The notes: generated by a model not told the origin, from the sequence alone. Shown: positions 1-9,397, counted from the stretch's first letter. The stretch is DNA of 44,110 nt from Prevotella micans DSM 21469 = JCM 16134 (GCF_000614105.1 NZ_BAKH01000017.1:1-44110), one strand, 5' to 3'. Numbers and translations are program-made.

Positions 1-10
1 ATACTATTAA

Positions 11-170
11 TAAATCAGATGCATCATCGTAGTGCTATTTTGATGCGTAAATAAATTAGATGCATCATCGTAGTGCTATTTTGATGCATTAATAAATCAG
101 ATACATCATCGTAGTGCTATTTTGATGCATCAAAAATTATTTTACATCAAAATAGTGCTACGATAAATGA
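11..170. repeat. 41-bp tandem repeat array with an inverted terminal copy
   Basis: Three direct copies of a 41-bp unit with the core GCATCATCGTAGTGCTATTT start at about 21, 62 and 103, so the spacing is exactly 41 bp. A fourth, partial copy (about 142-169) has inverted flanks. The array may extend to the left beyond the window. It lies upstream of the hppA gene and contains no open reading frame of note. Confidence 0.85.
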
Positions 171-201
171 AAAATAAAGTTCTCTCGGTTTCCACAAGGT
201 T

Positions 202-294
202 ATGAAGACTCAAAATAAACGGTGGCTCATCATCAACCAAGAGAAAAAGAGACCGGAAAAGAATTTTGTGAACTTCTACTGGGATGAAATATAA
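202..294 (+). CDS. Possible 30-residue small ORF upstream of hppA
   Basis: An ATG at 202 opens a 30-codon frame ending in TAA at 292-294. The peptide is basic in the middle and aromatic at the end (it finishes VNFYWDEI). No signal peptide, membrane segment or known family is recognised. It sits between the 41-bp array and hppA on the same strand. It may be chance coding in the leader region; only conservation across related genomes would make it a gene. Confidence 0.2.
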   Translation: MKTQNKRWLIINQEKKRPEKNFVNFYWDEI

Positions 295-366
295 TAATCT
301 CAATCGGGAGACGTTGTTTGTGCGGTATAATTCTTATGTTACTAACCAATTTAAATATTTAAATCT

Positions 367-2568
367 ATGAATATTCCAGAAGTATTTTGGATTGTGCCCA
401 TTGCATCGGTAGTGGCGCTGGGCATGGCGTTGTTCTTCTTCTCGGCGATGATGCGCGAAGAAGAGGGAACAAAGAGAATGATTGAAATTGCGACACATGT
501 TCGCAAGGGCGCAATGGCCTATCTTAAGCAACAGTACAAGGTTGTTGGCATCGTGTTCGTAGTGCTTGCGATTGTGTTTGCTTTTATGGCTTATGTGCTG
601 AAGGTTCAAAATCCATGGGTGCCGTTTGCGTTCCTTACGGGCGGATTGTTTTCGGGGCTATCAGGCTTTTTCGGAATGAAAACGGCTACCTATGCTTCGG
701 CACGTACGGCTAATGCGGCTCGAAAGGGACTGGATGCGGGTTTGCGTGTGGCTTTCCGCAGCGGAGCCGTGATGGGTCTGGTAGTCGTTGGACTCGGATT
801 GCTCGACATCGCGCTGTGGTTCTTGGTGCTGAGCGCGGTTTATGGCGACCAGGATATGAGCTTGATTACCATCACGACAACAATGCTCACCTTCGGAATG
901 GGTGCCTCGACACAAGCATTGTTCGCCCGAGTGGGCGGCGGAATCTATACCAAGGCTGCCGATGTGGGCGCTGATTTGGTAGGAAAAGTTGAAGCGAATA
1001 TTCCGGAAGACGACCCGAGAAATCCAGCGACGATTGCCGATAATGTGGGCGACAATGTGGGCGATGTAGCCGGTATGGGCGCCGATTTGTATGAGAGCTA
1101 TTGCGGCAGTATTCTTTCTACTGCGGCTCTCGGAGCCACTGCCTTTGCGCTGAATGCCGACATGCAGCTGCGAGCCGTAATTGCACCGATGGTTATTGCA
1201 GCCGTAGGAATATTCCTGTCGCTCATTGGCGTCTTCATGGTTCGAACTAAGGAAGGCGCATCGATGCGCGATTTACTCCGGTCGTTAGGTTTGGGTACCA
1301 ACGTTAGTGCGGTGCTCATCGGTGTGGCTTCGTTCGCTATTCTCTATTTCCTGAAGATGGAAAACTGGCTGGGTCTATCGTTCTCGGTTGTCACCGGACT
1401 GGCCGCCGGAGTAATAATCGGACAAGCCACGGAATACTACACCTCGCAAACCTATCGCCCCACGCATGGCATAGCCAAAGCCAGCGAAACGGGTTCGGCC
1501 ACGGTTATCATCAAAGGCATCGGCACGGGCATGATTTCAACCTGCATACCGGTTCTCACCATTTCGGTGGCCATCATGCTAAGCTATCTATGCGCAAACG
1601 GATTCGACATGTCAATGAATGCAAGCTCGATTAGCCACGGACTCTACGGAATCGGTATCGCAGCCGTAGGAATGCTTTCAACCCTGGGCATCACGCTGGC
1701 TACCGATGCCTACGGACCAATTGCCGACAACGCCGGTGGTAACGCCGAAATGAGCGAGCTCGGACCTGAAGTAAGACAGCGCACCGACGCACTGGATGCA
1801 CTGGGCAATACCACCGCGGCCACAGGAAAAGGATTCGCCATCGGAAGCGCAGCATTGACAGCCTTGGCATTGCTGGCATCGTATGTTGAGGAAATCAAGA
1901 TTGCGATGATTCGGATGGTCGACGGCGGACGGCAGTTTGTCGATGCAGCCGGTAATGTGTTCGACCCATCGAAGGCCACGATGCCCGATTTCATGCAATT
2001 CTTCCAGGTAACACTGATGAACCCTAAGGTACTCGTTGGAGCCTTCATCGGCGCCATGGCAGCGTTCCTGTTCTGCGGACTCACGATGGGAGCCGTTGGT
2101 CGGGCAGCTCAGTCGATGGTCGAAGAAGTACGTCGGCAATTCCGCGAAATAAAGGGTATTCTCGAAGGCAAAGCAACTCCCGACTATGGCAGATGCGTGG
2201 AGATTTCAACCCGTAGCGCACAGCGCGAGATGATTGTTCCAAGCTTGTTGGCCATCGTTATTCCCATCGTTACGGGGCTTGTGCTGGGCGTTGCCGGTGT
2301 GTTAGGATTACTTGTTGGCGGACTCGCTGCCGGCTTCACTCTGGCCGTGTTCATGGCTAATGCCGGTGGTGCGTGGGACAATGCGAAGAAGCACGTCGAA
2401 GAAGGCAACTTCGGCGGAAAAGGTTCAGACTGTCATCGTGCCACCATCGTGGGCGATACGGTTGGCGACCCATTCAAGGACACCTCCGGGCCGAGTCTGA
2501 ACATATTGATTAAACTAATGTCTATGGTTAGCATTGTCATGGCCGGGCTAACCGTCGCTTTTCTTTAG
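367..2568 (+). CDS. hppA: Membrane-bound ion-translocating pyrophosphatase, K+-dependent type
   Basis: Integral membrane pyrophosphatase that hydrolyses cytosolic PPi and pumps H+ and/or Na+ across the inner membrane. The 733-residue protein is of normal family length and strongly hydrophobic throughout. The substrate-binding signature of the family is visible near residues 205-240 ([12 protein letters not shown], then [19 protein letters not shown]), and a second Asp-rich site lies near the C-terminus ([15 protein letters not shown]). In the segment [14 protein letters not shown] (about residue 480) the position that separates subfamilies is Ala rather than Lys, which in characterised members means dependence on K+. 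The transported ion cannot be read safely by eye. The gene stands alone, is followed by a good terminator, and converges on the TonB receptor gene. Confidence 0.96.
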   Translation: MNIPEVFWIVPIASVVALGMALFFFSAMMREEEGTKRMIEIATHVRKGAMAYLKQQYKVVGIVFVVLAIVFAFMAYVLKVQNPWVPFAFLTGGLFSGLSGFFGMKTATYASARTANAARKGLDAGLRVAFRSGAVMGLVVVGLGLLDIALWFLVLSAVYGDQDMSLITITTTMLTFGMGASTQALFARVGGGIYTKAADVGADLVGKVEANIPEDDPRNPATIADNVGDNVGDVAGMGADLYESYCGSILSTAALGATAFALNADMQLRAVIAPMVIAAVGIFLSLIGVFMVRTKEGASMRDLLRSLGLGTNVSAVLIGVASFAILYFLKMENWLGLSFSVVTGLAAGVIIGQATEYYTSQTYRPTHGIAKASETGSATVIIKGIGTGMISTCIPVLTISVAIMLSYLCANGFDMSMNASSISHGLYGIGIAAVGMLSTLGITLATDAYGPIADNAGGNAEMSELGPEVRQRTDALDALGNTTAATGKGFAIGSAALTALALLASYVEEIKIAMIRMVDGGRQFVDAAGNVFDPSKATMPDFMQFFQVTLMNPKVLVGAFIGAMAAFLFCGLTMGAVGRAAQSMVEEVRRQFREIKGILEGKATPDYGRCVEISTRSAQREMIVPSLLAIVIPIVTGLVLGVAGVLGLLVGGLAAGFTLAVFMANAGGAWDNAKKHVEEGNFGGKGSDCHRATIVGDTVGDPFKDTSGPSLNILIKLMSMVSIVMAGLTVAFL

Positions 2569-2579
2569 GCCATCCTCCA

Positions 2580-2624
2580 TTTCCATCCCGTAGAAACATT
2601 TGTCTGCGGGATGGAAACTTTTTC
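2580..2624 (+). terminator. Rho-independent terminator of hppA
   Basis: An 11-bp perfect stem (TTTCCATCCCG / CGGGATGGAAA) with a 16-nt loop is followed by CTTTTT. It starts 12 bases after the hppA stop codon. Confidence 0.85.
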
Positions 2625-2665
2625 ACGTTCATTCATCATAGACCACGTAAGCTCTAAAGCAACGC

Positions 2666-2759
2666 GAGTTCGGTTTAAGAGGAGTTCCCTATCTGCCGAG
2701 CAGAGGGGAGGTAGGCAGGATTAAGCCTCAAAGAAAGCGATGGATAATAAACCGAACTT
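2666..2759. repeat. Short (94-bp) derivative of the MITE-like palindromic repeat
   Basis: Bounded by GAGTTCGGTTT (2666-2676) and AAACCGAACTT (2749-2759), the same terminal inverted repeats as the 241-bp elements at 9003 and 40271, with one mismatch. It keeps the TTAAGCCTC...GGATAATAAA portion of the long element but lacks the large GGGACAGACC palindrome, so it looks like an internally deleted copy. Confidence 0.65.
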
Positions 2760-2764
2760 ACATC

Positions 2765-3051
2765 AAAGTAAGACTAGACAAGTTCTGAAGTAGGACTAGA
2801 CAAGCTCCGAAGTAGGACTAGACAAGCTCCGAAGTAGGACTATACAAGCTCCGAAGTAGGACTATACAAGCTCCGAAGTAGGACTAGACAAGCTCCGAAG
2901 TAGGACTAGACAAGCTCCGAAGTAGGACTAGACAAGCTCTGAAGTAGGACTAGATATACACCTATCCTACATCAGTCCGGGACTGATGTAGGATGACATC
3001 GGGACTGATGTAGGATCAGTCCCGATGTCATCCTATTTCGGAACTATTGCC
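2765..3051. repeat. 22-bp tandem repeat array, then 22-bp-spaced palindromic units
   Basis: Nine units of GAAGTAGGACTAGACAAGCT plus two bases begin at 2765 and recur every 22 bp to 2941; units at 2831 and 2853 share the variant TATACAAG. After a one-base shift the 22-bp spacing continues at 2964, 2986, 3008 and 3030 with a different motif built from ATCCTAC/GTAGGAT. This second part forms two hairpins: TCCTACATCAGTCC with GGACTGATGTAGGA, and an 18-bp stem GGATGACATCGGGACTGA with its complement. It fills the gap between the convergent hppA and TonB receptor genes. There are no unique spacers as in CRISPR. Confidence 0.9.
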
Positions 3052-3079
3052 GCCTGATAAAATTAGAAAAGGTGGATAT

Positions 3080-5467
3080 TTAGAAATCGATGGTTAATCG
3101 GGCGTTGAGCTGACGGCCGGTGAGATAGTTCGGCACGGCAAACTGTTGACCGGTTACATCGGTTACCCAGTAGTAGGAGTTCACGTTGTTTATTCCGAGC
3201 AGGTTGAGGCAGTCGAGACCTAACCACATATTGCGGATGAGCGAGGGCTTTGAACTGTCGGTGTTATCGATGAGCCGATAGCTCATGCCGATGTCGACCC
3301 GTCTGTAGACCGGAGCGCGGAACGAGTTATGCTCGAGTTCGCGATGTGGTGCCGAGAAAGGCAAGCCATCGGCATAGGCCACCTTGAGCGACATGCGCCA
3401 GCGGGTTGTACCGGGGAAATAATCGGTGAAGAAGAGGTTCACGGCAAATCGCTGGTCGGTTGGTAGCGGAATCGAGCGTCCGTTCAGCTTCATTCGCGTA
3501 TTCATGATGCTGAACGTAAGCCACGAGTCGGCACCTGGCACAAATTCGCCATAAAGTTTAAGATCCAGTCCGGCAGCATGCCCGGTAGCTTTATTGTCGC
3601 CATAGTAGGTTACCTTGACATTGTTCACCGAGTAAGGAATGAGGCGTGCGAGTGCCTTATAATACAGCTCGGCCGAGAATTTGAACGGTCGGTTAACCAT
3701 TCTGAATCGATAATCCATCGACGCAATGAAGTGCAAAGAACGTTGCGCACGGATGCGTTTGTTGAGCAAGGCATAGGTAACCCCGTTCACAACCGTTGTG
3801 TCGCGCAATTCTTTGTAGAAAGGGGCCTGATAATAGAGTCCGGCGGCAAGTCGGAAGGTTAGGTCGCGATTCCATCCGGGGGTTATGGTGAGCGATGCAC
3901 GTGGCGAGAAGAGTGTTTCGCCGTTGAAGTCCCAATGCGATGCCCGGATACCATAGTTCAGGATGAAGAGCGTAGGAACCGAGTCGCGCGACTGGAATCT
4001 CCATGTATCTTGCAGATATGATTCAATTCTTTTAGCGTTGAGCCTGTTCTGCGCCCTAAGCGAGTATATTAGCTCGAGGTTGGATGGCGTGTAGGGAATA
4101 GTGTAGCCAGCGGAATCGCGGTGTTCGTATTCGGCTGCGCTCTCCTTAATCCGCTCGAACTTATAGCCCAGCGCGGCCTCGATGTCGTGTTTCGCAGTTC
4201 GATGTCTAATCATGAGTTTCAGGTTTCGTACGTTGGCACTAAGGTAGTCGCGCGAGTGCTGCATGTATGTTCCCACGCCAAGATTCTCGGATGTTTCGGT
4301 CTGCGTGAGCCAGTATTGCCCCTGTATATCATATCGTTCTTGCTCCTTTGTCGAGAACGCCGACGCGAGGAGCGATAGGTCGGTTTTCGATGTAATATGG
4401 CGCGTTATTCCGATTGAGCCGAAATAGGTTCTGAAGAGGTCTTTTTCTTTTCCGTCGAAATAAACCTTGAACGATTTCACGTTGTAGAGTGTTCCGAAAT
4501 TAGTTTGGCGGTCTTCCGGTTCGAATTCATATCGGTTATCGGATATGTTTCCGATTATGTCGACCTGCCACCGTTTGTTCGGACTCCAGGAAAGATATGT
4601 TTGATAGTCGATGAACGACGGTCTGTATTCTCCACGTGTTTGCAGCGAGCCCAGCAAATAGCGGTTTGTTTTATAGCGCAGGCCATTGGTCCACGTGAGC
4701 GTTTTTGCTGCCAAGCCTAGATATGCGCTTGCTCCGAGGAGCGATGCCGATATCGACGCCTCGGTACGTTTGGGGCGCTTGTATGTTATGTCGAGTGCCG
4801 AGCTCATTTTGTCGCCATATTTCGCTTCGAATCCACCGGTTGAGAATCCCACTTGCTCAACCATGTCGGGGTTTATCACAGATAGTCCCTCTTGCTGTCC
4901 GCTTCTCACGAGGAAGGGGCGGAACACTTCGATATTGTTTATATAGACCGAGTTCTCGTCGAATGTTCCGCCACGTACGTTGTATTGCGACGACAGTTCG
5001 GAGTGTGTCGACACGCCAGCCTGCGTTTGAATCATTTCTTCGACGGCATTGCCCGATGTAGATGGTGCTTGTTTAGTGGTTTTCAGATCGAGGTTCTCAG
5101 TTGTTCCGTGCCGACGTGTTTTCCCTTCGACTACCACTTCCTGGAGTTCGTTGTCGTCGGCAAGCTGTATAAGTAGGGTTTGTTTTCCGCGTGGTTTTCT
5201 CAGTACACGTGTTTTGGTTTTGTAGCCAATCATGGAGAATCTCACTACGACAGAGTCGGCACTTTCAAGCTGCATATTAAATTCGCCCTGCAGACTGGTC
5301 ATAGCCAGCTTGCCCTGCGACACAACCATGACCGATGCCAATTCGATTGGGCTACCGTCTTTGTCGGTCACCTTACCTTGCAGAGTGAACGACTGTGCTC
5401 CGGCCTCCTCGACAATAATGAATATGATAGAAAGTAGTATGAATCTTAAAGCATTTCTGTAATCCAT
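3080..5467 (-). CDS. TonB-dependent outer membrane receptor with carboxypeptidase-like N-terminal domain
   Basis: Outer-membrane beta-barrel transporter energised by TonB. The ATG at 5467 (MDYRNALRFILLS) gives a classic signal peptide ending near GAQS; the upstream ATG at 5494 adds nine residues (MKRRGVIGG) in front of it and is less likely. After the signal comes a carboxypeptidase-D regulatory-like domain (FTLQGKVTDKDGSPIELASV, about residues 25-105), then a plug domain (QYNVRGGTFDENSVYINNIE) and a long aromatic-rich barrel ending in LTIDF with a terminal Phe. No SusD partner, permease or riboswitch is adjacent, so the substrate cannot be assigned. It is not a typical SusC of a polysaccharide locus. 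Confidence 0.9.
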   Translation of the reverse strand: MDYRNALRFILLSIIFIIVEEAGAQSFTLQGKVTDKDGSPIELASVMVVSQGKLAMTSLQGEFNMQLESADSVVVRFSMIGYKTKTRVLRKPRGKQTLLIQLADDNELQEVVVEGKTRRHGTTENLDLKTTKQAPSTSGNAVEEMIQTQAGVSTHSELSSQYNVRGGTFDENSVYINNIEVFRPFLVRSGQQEGLSVINPDMVEQVGFSTGGFEAKYGDKMSSALDITYKRPKRTEASISASLLGASAYLGLAAKTLTWTNGLRYKTNRYLLGSLQTRGEYRPSFIDYQTYLSWSPNKRWQVDIIGNISDNRYEFEPEDRQTNFGTLYNVKSFKVYFDGKEKDLFRTYFGSIGITRHITSKTDLSLLASAFSTKEQERYDIQGQYWLTQTETSENLGVGTYMQHSRDYLSANVRNLKLMIRHRTAKHDIEAALGYKFERIKESAAEYEHRDSAGYTIPYTPSNLELIYSLRAQNRLNAKRIESYLQDTWRFQSRDSVPTLFILNYGIRASHWDFNGETLFSPRASLTITPGWNRDLTFRLAAGLYYQAPFYKELRDTTVVNGVTYALLNKRIRAQRSLHFIASMDYRFRMVNRPFKFSAELYYKALARLIPYSVNNVKVTYYGDNKATGHAAGLDLKLYGEFVPGADSWLTFSIMNTRMKLNGRSIPLPTDQRFAVNLFFTDYFPGTTRWRMSLKVAYADGLPFSAPHRELEHNSFRAPVYRRVDIGMSYRLIDNTDSSKPSLIRNMWLGLDCLNLLGINNVNSYYWVTDVTGQQFAVPNYLTGRQLNARLTIDF

Positions 5468-5494
5468 GCCCCCTATAACGCCTCTCCGTTTCAT

Positions 5495-5759
5495 TTATTG
5501 CGCCATGAGCAGGTTCGGATAGTCACGGAACGGGCGGGACAGCGAATCATTCCTCATTGGGACATCATTACAGGTCGGACAGAGACGGGGTCTGTCCCTA
5601 CATGTAGCCTACCGAACGAATTTGAACTTTTACAAGTAACGCTGTGGAAACAGGGCGAGCTCCTCCTTGTTCCGAGACCTCGGAAGTATCACCTTTTTCG
5701 TTTTTCTCTCCTTCAGAGGATATCTTTCCGTTTTTACATTCTTCCCTCCAGGGGGGGCG
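5495..5759. other. 265-bp intergenic region with a degenerate MITE-like fragment
   Basis: Lies between folB and the TonB receptor. It holds a remnant of the palindromic repeat at about 5566-5606 (GGACAGAGACGGGGTCTGTC followed by CCTACATG) and a small palindrome CCGAGACCTCGG near 5680. No credible gene is present and no promoter with both elements is evident. Confidence 0.6.
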
Positions 5760-6167
5760 CTACTTTCCCGTCTCGGTGTTAGTATAAGGCTCTAGTTGAG
5801 TTCTTTTAAGATGCAATTCCACGCTCGCCCCGGCACAATCGGCCCCCATTGGCGGATTCAGTTTTGTTAGTGTCAAGTCGATTGATTCTATCTTCGGATA
5901 TTGTTCTTCGAGCGCATGGACGATGTTACCCGCTGCATGTTCGAGTAGTCTTGTTGGGCGAGCAATAGTTTGTCTTACGGTTTCAAAAACATCAGCATAG
6001 TTGAGCGTGTCTTCAACATCGTCGGTTTCGATAGCGCGAGTAAAGGGATAACCCAGCCGGAGGTCAAGAAGATATTCATTGCCCACCTTGCGCTCTTGTT
6101 CGCCCACACCGATAAAGGCATGGAAACGAACCGAACGCAAGTGAATGTATGTTGATTGGAGTTTCAT
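5760..6167 (-). CDS. folB: Dihydroneopterin aldolase
   Basis: Converts 7,8-dihydroneopterin to 6-hydroxymethyl-7,8-dihydropterin and glycolaldehyde in folate synthesis. The 135-residue length is close to the usual 115-125 plus a short tail. Family features in order: an N-terminal strand with FHAFIGVGEQERKVG (containing the conserved Glu), DTLNYADVFETV, then RLLEHAAGNIV, and the C-terminal catalytic Lys in LTKLNPPM. The start MKLQSTYIHL at 6167 is chosen because it leaves the complete first strand. It lies downstream of the ribonucleotide reductase gene on the same strand but is separated from it by a hairpin terminator, so the two may be transcribed separately. Confidence 0.9.
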   Translation of the reverse strand: MKLQSTYIHLRSVRFHAFIGVGEQERKVGNEYLLDLRLGYPFTRAIETDDVEDTLNYADVFETVRQTIARPTRLLEHAAGNIVHALEEQYPKIESIDLTLTKLNPPMGADCAGASVELHLKRTQLEPYTNTETGK

Positions 6168-6184
6168 AATCTGTCAGTTTATAA

Positions 6185-6219
6185 AAATCGACTGCATCGG
6201 GGGAAGATGCAATCGATTT
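6185..6219 (-). terminator. Terminator hairpin after ribonucleotide reductase gene
   Basis: Stem AAATCGA-C-TGCATC pairs with GATGCA-A-TCGATTT, with one internal mismatch and a 7-nt loop. It lies between the nrdJ stop (6242) and the folB start (6167). On the minus strand the stem is followed by a T-containing stretch. Confidence 0.65.
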
Positions 6220-6241
6220 GAATTTTATATGAATGGGAATT

Positions 6242-8806
6242 TCATCCACATTTCGAGGCGCCACAGCTGGTGCAGATGAGGCAACCTTCTTGATAAACGA
6301 GCGATTCGTGACCGCAAACAGGACATTGCTGACCGGAAACGCGTGTGCCATCAGAGACATATTTCTTCAGTGCACGCTCCACACCATTTTTCCACGTATT
6401 GATGCTTTCGTTTTTGAGCTGTAGCGAACCGACGAGCTTTATTACATGCTCGATGGGCATTCTGTAGCGCAACACGCCAGAGATTAGCTTAGCATAGTTC
6501 CAATATTCGGGATTGAACTTTTCGGATAGACCTTCGACTGTGGTTTTATAACCTCGTTTGTTTTCAAACTGGAAATCGTAGCGACGACTGCCATCTAGAT
6601 TGGTTTGCTTGATTATCTTGCCTTTCACAACGCTCTTGGGAAGAGCTATACCCTCATCGTCGTCTTGAAGACCGGTGAAGATTTCATAGGGCCGTCCGTC
6701 GAGCAAGCCAACGAAGGCAACCCATTTCTCTTTATTGTTTTGGAATCTAACCACATCGCAATCCAGCACCTGCGGCCTTTCGTCAATCACCTGCGGAAAT
6801 GGCGGCGGGGTATGATGTTCTTCGGCTTGGGCAAGGTCTTTCTTTTCTTTCTTCTTTGAAACCGAAATCATGACGCCCGAACGCGAGCCGTCGCGATAGA
6901 TTGTGCAGCCTTTACATCCACTTCGCCAGGCCTCGATGTAGAGTTTATCCACAAGGGCTTCGTCGACATTGTTGGGCAGATTCACGGTGACGGAGATAGA
7001 ATGGTCTACCCATTTCTGAATTTCACCCTGCATGCGAACCTTCATGAGCCAGTCTACATCGTTGGCGGTTGCCTTGTAATAGGGTGAGCGTTTCACGAGT
7101 TCGTCTATCTCGTCCTGGGTGTATTTACGTTCGGTATCGATGCCATTAATCTTCATCCAGTCGAGGAATTTGCGATGGTAAACGATGTATTCCTCGAACG
7201 AATCGCCCACTTCGTCTACAAAGTCCACGCGCACATCGGAGTCGTTCGGATTAACCTTGCGACGCCGCTTGTAAACGGGCATGAACACCGGTTCGATGCC
7301 GGAGGTTGTTTGAGTCATGAGCGATGTTGTGCCGGTTGGCGCAATGGTGAGACAAGCAATGTTTCGTCGACCGAACTTCTGCATGTCGGCCGCGAGTTGC
7401 GGGTCGGCCGCAAAGAGTCGGTTAATGAACGGATTCTTAGCCTCGCGAGCGGCGTCGTATATCTCGAATGCGCCACGCTCTTTAGCCATCACAACCGACG
7501 ACCGATAAGCATTCAGCGCAAGTGCCCGATGAACGCTCACGGTAAACTCGGTGGCCTCGGCAGTGCCATATCGCAACCCCATGGCGGCAATCATGTCGCC
7601 CTCGGCGGTTATTCCCACGCCCGTTCGTCGGCCCATTCCGCTTTTGCGTTTAATCTTCTCCCAGAGGTGGAACTCGGCACTCTTTACTTCCTCGTTCTGC
7701 GGGTCGTGCTTGACTTTGTTCATTATGAGGTCAATTTTTTCCATCTCGAGGTCAACGATATCGTCCATGATACGCTGCGCGAGCGCAACATGCCTTGCAA
7801 ACTTGTCAAAATCGAATCGGGCCTTATCCGTGAATGGATTTTCGACATACGAGAATAGGTTTATCGAGATGAGCCTACAGCTATCGTAGGGACAGAGTGG
7901 AATTTCGCCGCACGGATTTGTCGAAACCGTTTGGAAGCCCAGGTCGGCATAGCAATCGGGAATGCTTTCGCGCAGAATGGTGTCCCAAAACAGCACGCCC
8001 GGTTCAGCGCTTTTCCATGCATTGTGAACTATTTTTTCCCACAGACCGCGGGCCGAAATGTCCTTCTCAACTTCGGGCTTATCGCTTCCGATTGGGAACT
8101 TTTGCCGATAGCTCTCGTCGGCTATGGCGGCCTGCATGAACCGGTCGGTTATCTTCACCGAAACGTTTGCGCCAGTTACTTTTCCCTCCTCCATCTTTGC
8201 GTCGATGAAAGCCTCCGAGTCGGGATGGTCGATGCTCACCGAAAGCATGAGCGCCCCGCGCCTACCATCCTGCGCAACCTCGCGCGTACTGTTGGAATAT
8301 CGTTCCATGAACGGCACCAGGCCAGTCGACGTAAGTGCCGAATTGTTAACTGGCGAGCCTTTCGGTCGGATGTGACTCAAGTCGTGCCCCACTCCTCCGC
8401 GCCGCTTCATGAGCTGCACCTGTTCTTCATCGATTCGCAATATTGCGCCATAAGAATCGGCGTTACCGTCGAGCCCGATAACAAAGCAGTTCGAAAGCGA
8501 AGCAACCTGATGATTATTCCCGATACCGGTCATCGGACTGCCGGCCGGTATGATATACCTGAAATGGTCTAGTAGTTCGAACACTTGTTCTTCGCTAAGT
8601 GGATTGGGGTATTTATTTTCGATTCGCACAATTTCCTTTGCAATTCGCCTGTGCATATCCTCGGGCGAGCTCTCGTAAATATTACCGAAACTGTCTTTCA
8701 TGGCATACTTGTTCACCCACACGCGAGCAGCAAGTTCATCGCCGTCGAAATATTTCAACGAAGCCTCGAATGCCTCGTCGAACGAATAAATTTTCTTTTG
8801 ATTCAT
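6242..8806 (-). CDS. nrdJ: Adenosylcobalamin-dependent (class II) ribonucleotide reductase
   Basis: Makes deoxyribonucleotides from ribonucleotides using coenzyme B12 as radical source. The ATG at 8806 (MNQKKIYSFDEAF) is preferred over 8863, whose extra 19 residues are unlike the family; this gives 854 residues. Visible class II features: MKRRGGVGHDLSHIRPKGS near residue 135, the active-site segment NPCGEIPLCPYDSCR near 300, LTIAPTGTTSLMTQTTSGIE near 500, and a C-terminal zinc-binding-like module CPVC...C..C..C with a terminal CG, probably the redox-active tail. No nrdA/nrdB or class III genes occur in the window and no cobalamin riboswitch was recognised upstream. Confidence 0.95.
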   Translation of the reverse strand: MNQKKIYSFDEAFEASLKYFDGDELAARVWVNKYAMKDSFGNIYESSPEDMHRRIAKEIVRIENKYPNPLSEEQVFELLDHFRYIIPAGSPMTGIGNNHQVASLSNCFVIGLDGNADSYGAILRIDEEQVQLMKRRGGVGHDLSHIRPKGSPVNNSALTSTGLVPFMERYSNSTREVAQDGRRGALMLSVSIDHPDSEAFIDAKMEEGKVTGANVSVKITDRFMQAAIADESYRQKFPIGSDKPEVEKDISARGLWEKIVHNAWKSAEPGVLFWDTILRESIPDCYADLGFQTVSTNPCGEIPLCPYDSCRLISINLFSYVENPFTDKARFDFDKFARHVALAQRIMDDIVDLEMEKIDLIMNKVKHDPQNEEVKSAEFHLWEKIKRKSGMGRRTGVGITAEGDMIAAMGLRYGTAEATEFTVSVHRALALNAYRSSVVMAKERGAFEIYDAAREAKNPFINRLFAADPQLAADMQKFGRRNIACLTIAPTGTTSLMTQTTSGIEPVFMPVYKRRRKVNPNDSDVRVDFVDEVGDSFEEYIVYHRKFLDWMKINGIDTERKYTQDEIDELVKRSPYYKATANDVDWLMKVRMQGEIQKWVDHSISVTVNLPNNVDEALVDKLYIEAWRSGCKGCTIYRDGSRSGVMISVSKKKEKKDLAQAEEHHTPPPFPQVIDERPQVLDCDVVRFQNNKEKWVAFVGLLDGRPYEIFTGLQDDDEGIALPKSVVKGKIIKQTNLDGSRRYDFQFENKRGYKTTVEGLSEKFNPEYWNYAKLISGVLRYRMPIEHVIKLVGSLQLKNESINTWKNGVERALKKYVSDGTRVSGQQCPVCGHESLVYQEGCLICTSCGASKCG

Positions 8807-9002
8807 GTTATGGAATGGTCTTGTAATTTTTGAACGCGAAGATACAAAGACTTTCCATAACACCGCTCCCCCTACCCCTCACCGTGGAACAACAAGAACA
8901 CAAATGGGGTGTGTGGATATACATCTACCTCGGAAAATTGACATAAAACAACTGTATATGTATTTCTGCCATGGAAGAAAGACAGAAAATCTTATTTTAC
9001 GT

Positions 9003-9243
9003 GAGTTCGGTTTAAGAATCTGCTTAAGCCTCCGAGGAGTCAATGGGTAATAAACAACGGATGCCAATTCGGGCGTTAGCCCGCATGTAGGGACAGACCC
9101 AGTGTCTGTCCGCCTCAATGCCAATTCGGTCTACCGACCGCATAACATATTTCGTCCTGCCACGTCAGGGGGCGGACAGACACGGGGTCTGTCCCTACAT
9201 GCGGGCGGAACGCCCGAGTGGGAGTCTCTATCAAACCGAACTC
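9003..9243. repeat. MITE-like 241-bp imperfect palindrome, copy A
   Basis: Exact 11-bp terminal inverted repeats GAGTTCGGTTT (9003-9013) and AAACCGAACTC (9233-9243). Inside, a second pair of long inverted arms carries GCATGTAGGGACAGACCC and its complement, and each arm also folds on itself (GGACAGAC...GTCTGTCC). A non-palindromic part (TTAAGCCTCCGAGG, GGGTAATAAACAA) gives the element an orientation; copy B at 40271 is the same length and inverted relative to this one. No transposase is encoded. Open frames through it are artefacts of the palindrome. Confidence 0.85.
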
Positions 9244-9336
9244 GCATTTATATTGGATGGTATAACATCCATTCGTATCGATAGGAGGCGAATATTTCTC
9301 TCGATTTATTTTTCTCGATTCGCCACTAAACACAAT

Positions 9337-9372
9337 GAACCCCCAAAGTTCGGTTATGAACTTTGGGGGTTC
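9337..9372 (-). terminator. Strong hairpin after the first M6 protease gene
   Basis: A perfect 15-bp stem GAACCCCCAAAGTTC / GAACTTTGGGGGTTC with a 6-nt loop, 26 bases past the protease stop. The minus-strand tail is only moderately T-rich. Confidence 0.75.
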
Positions 9373-9397
9373 GTGTGATTTTATATCCCGGTGGGGA

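Noticed and set aside
2765..3051. Possible CRISPR array
   Set aside because: Units are contiguous 22-bp repeats with no unique spacers, and no cas genes are near. The same holds for the arrays at 32619 and 40750.
3080..5467. SusC-type receptor of a polysaccharide utilisation locus
   Set aside because: No SusD-like gene, glycoside hydrolase or hybrid sensor is adjacent, and the protein is shorter than usual SusC proteins.
8807..9002. Cobalamin riboswitch upstream of the B12-dependent reductase
   Set aside because: I looked for a B12-box-like segment and a long structured leader and found neither; the region is short and ends at the MITE-like element.
9102..9378. Open frames across the palindromic element, also at 40249-40918
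   Set aside because: The same peptides appear at each element copy because of the repeat; no start context, no family, and the frames run through inverted arms and tandem units.
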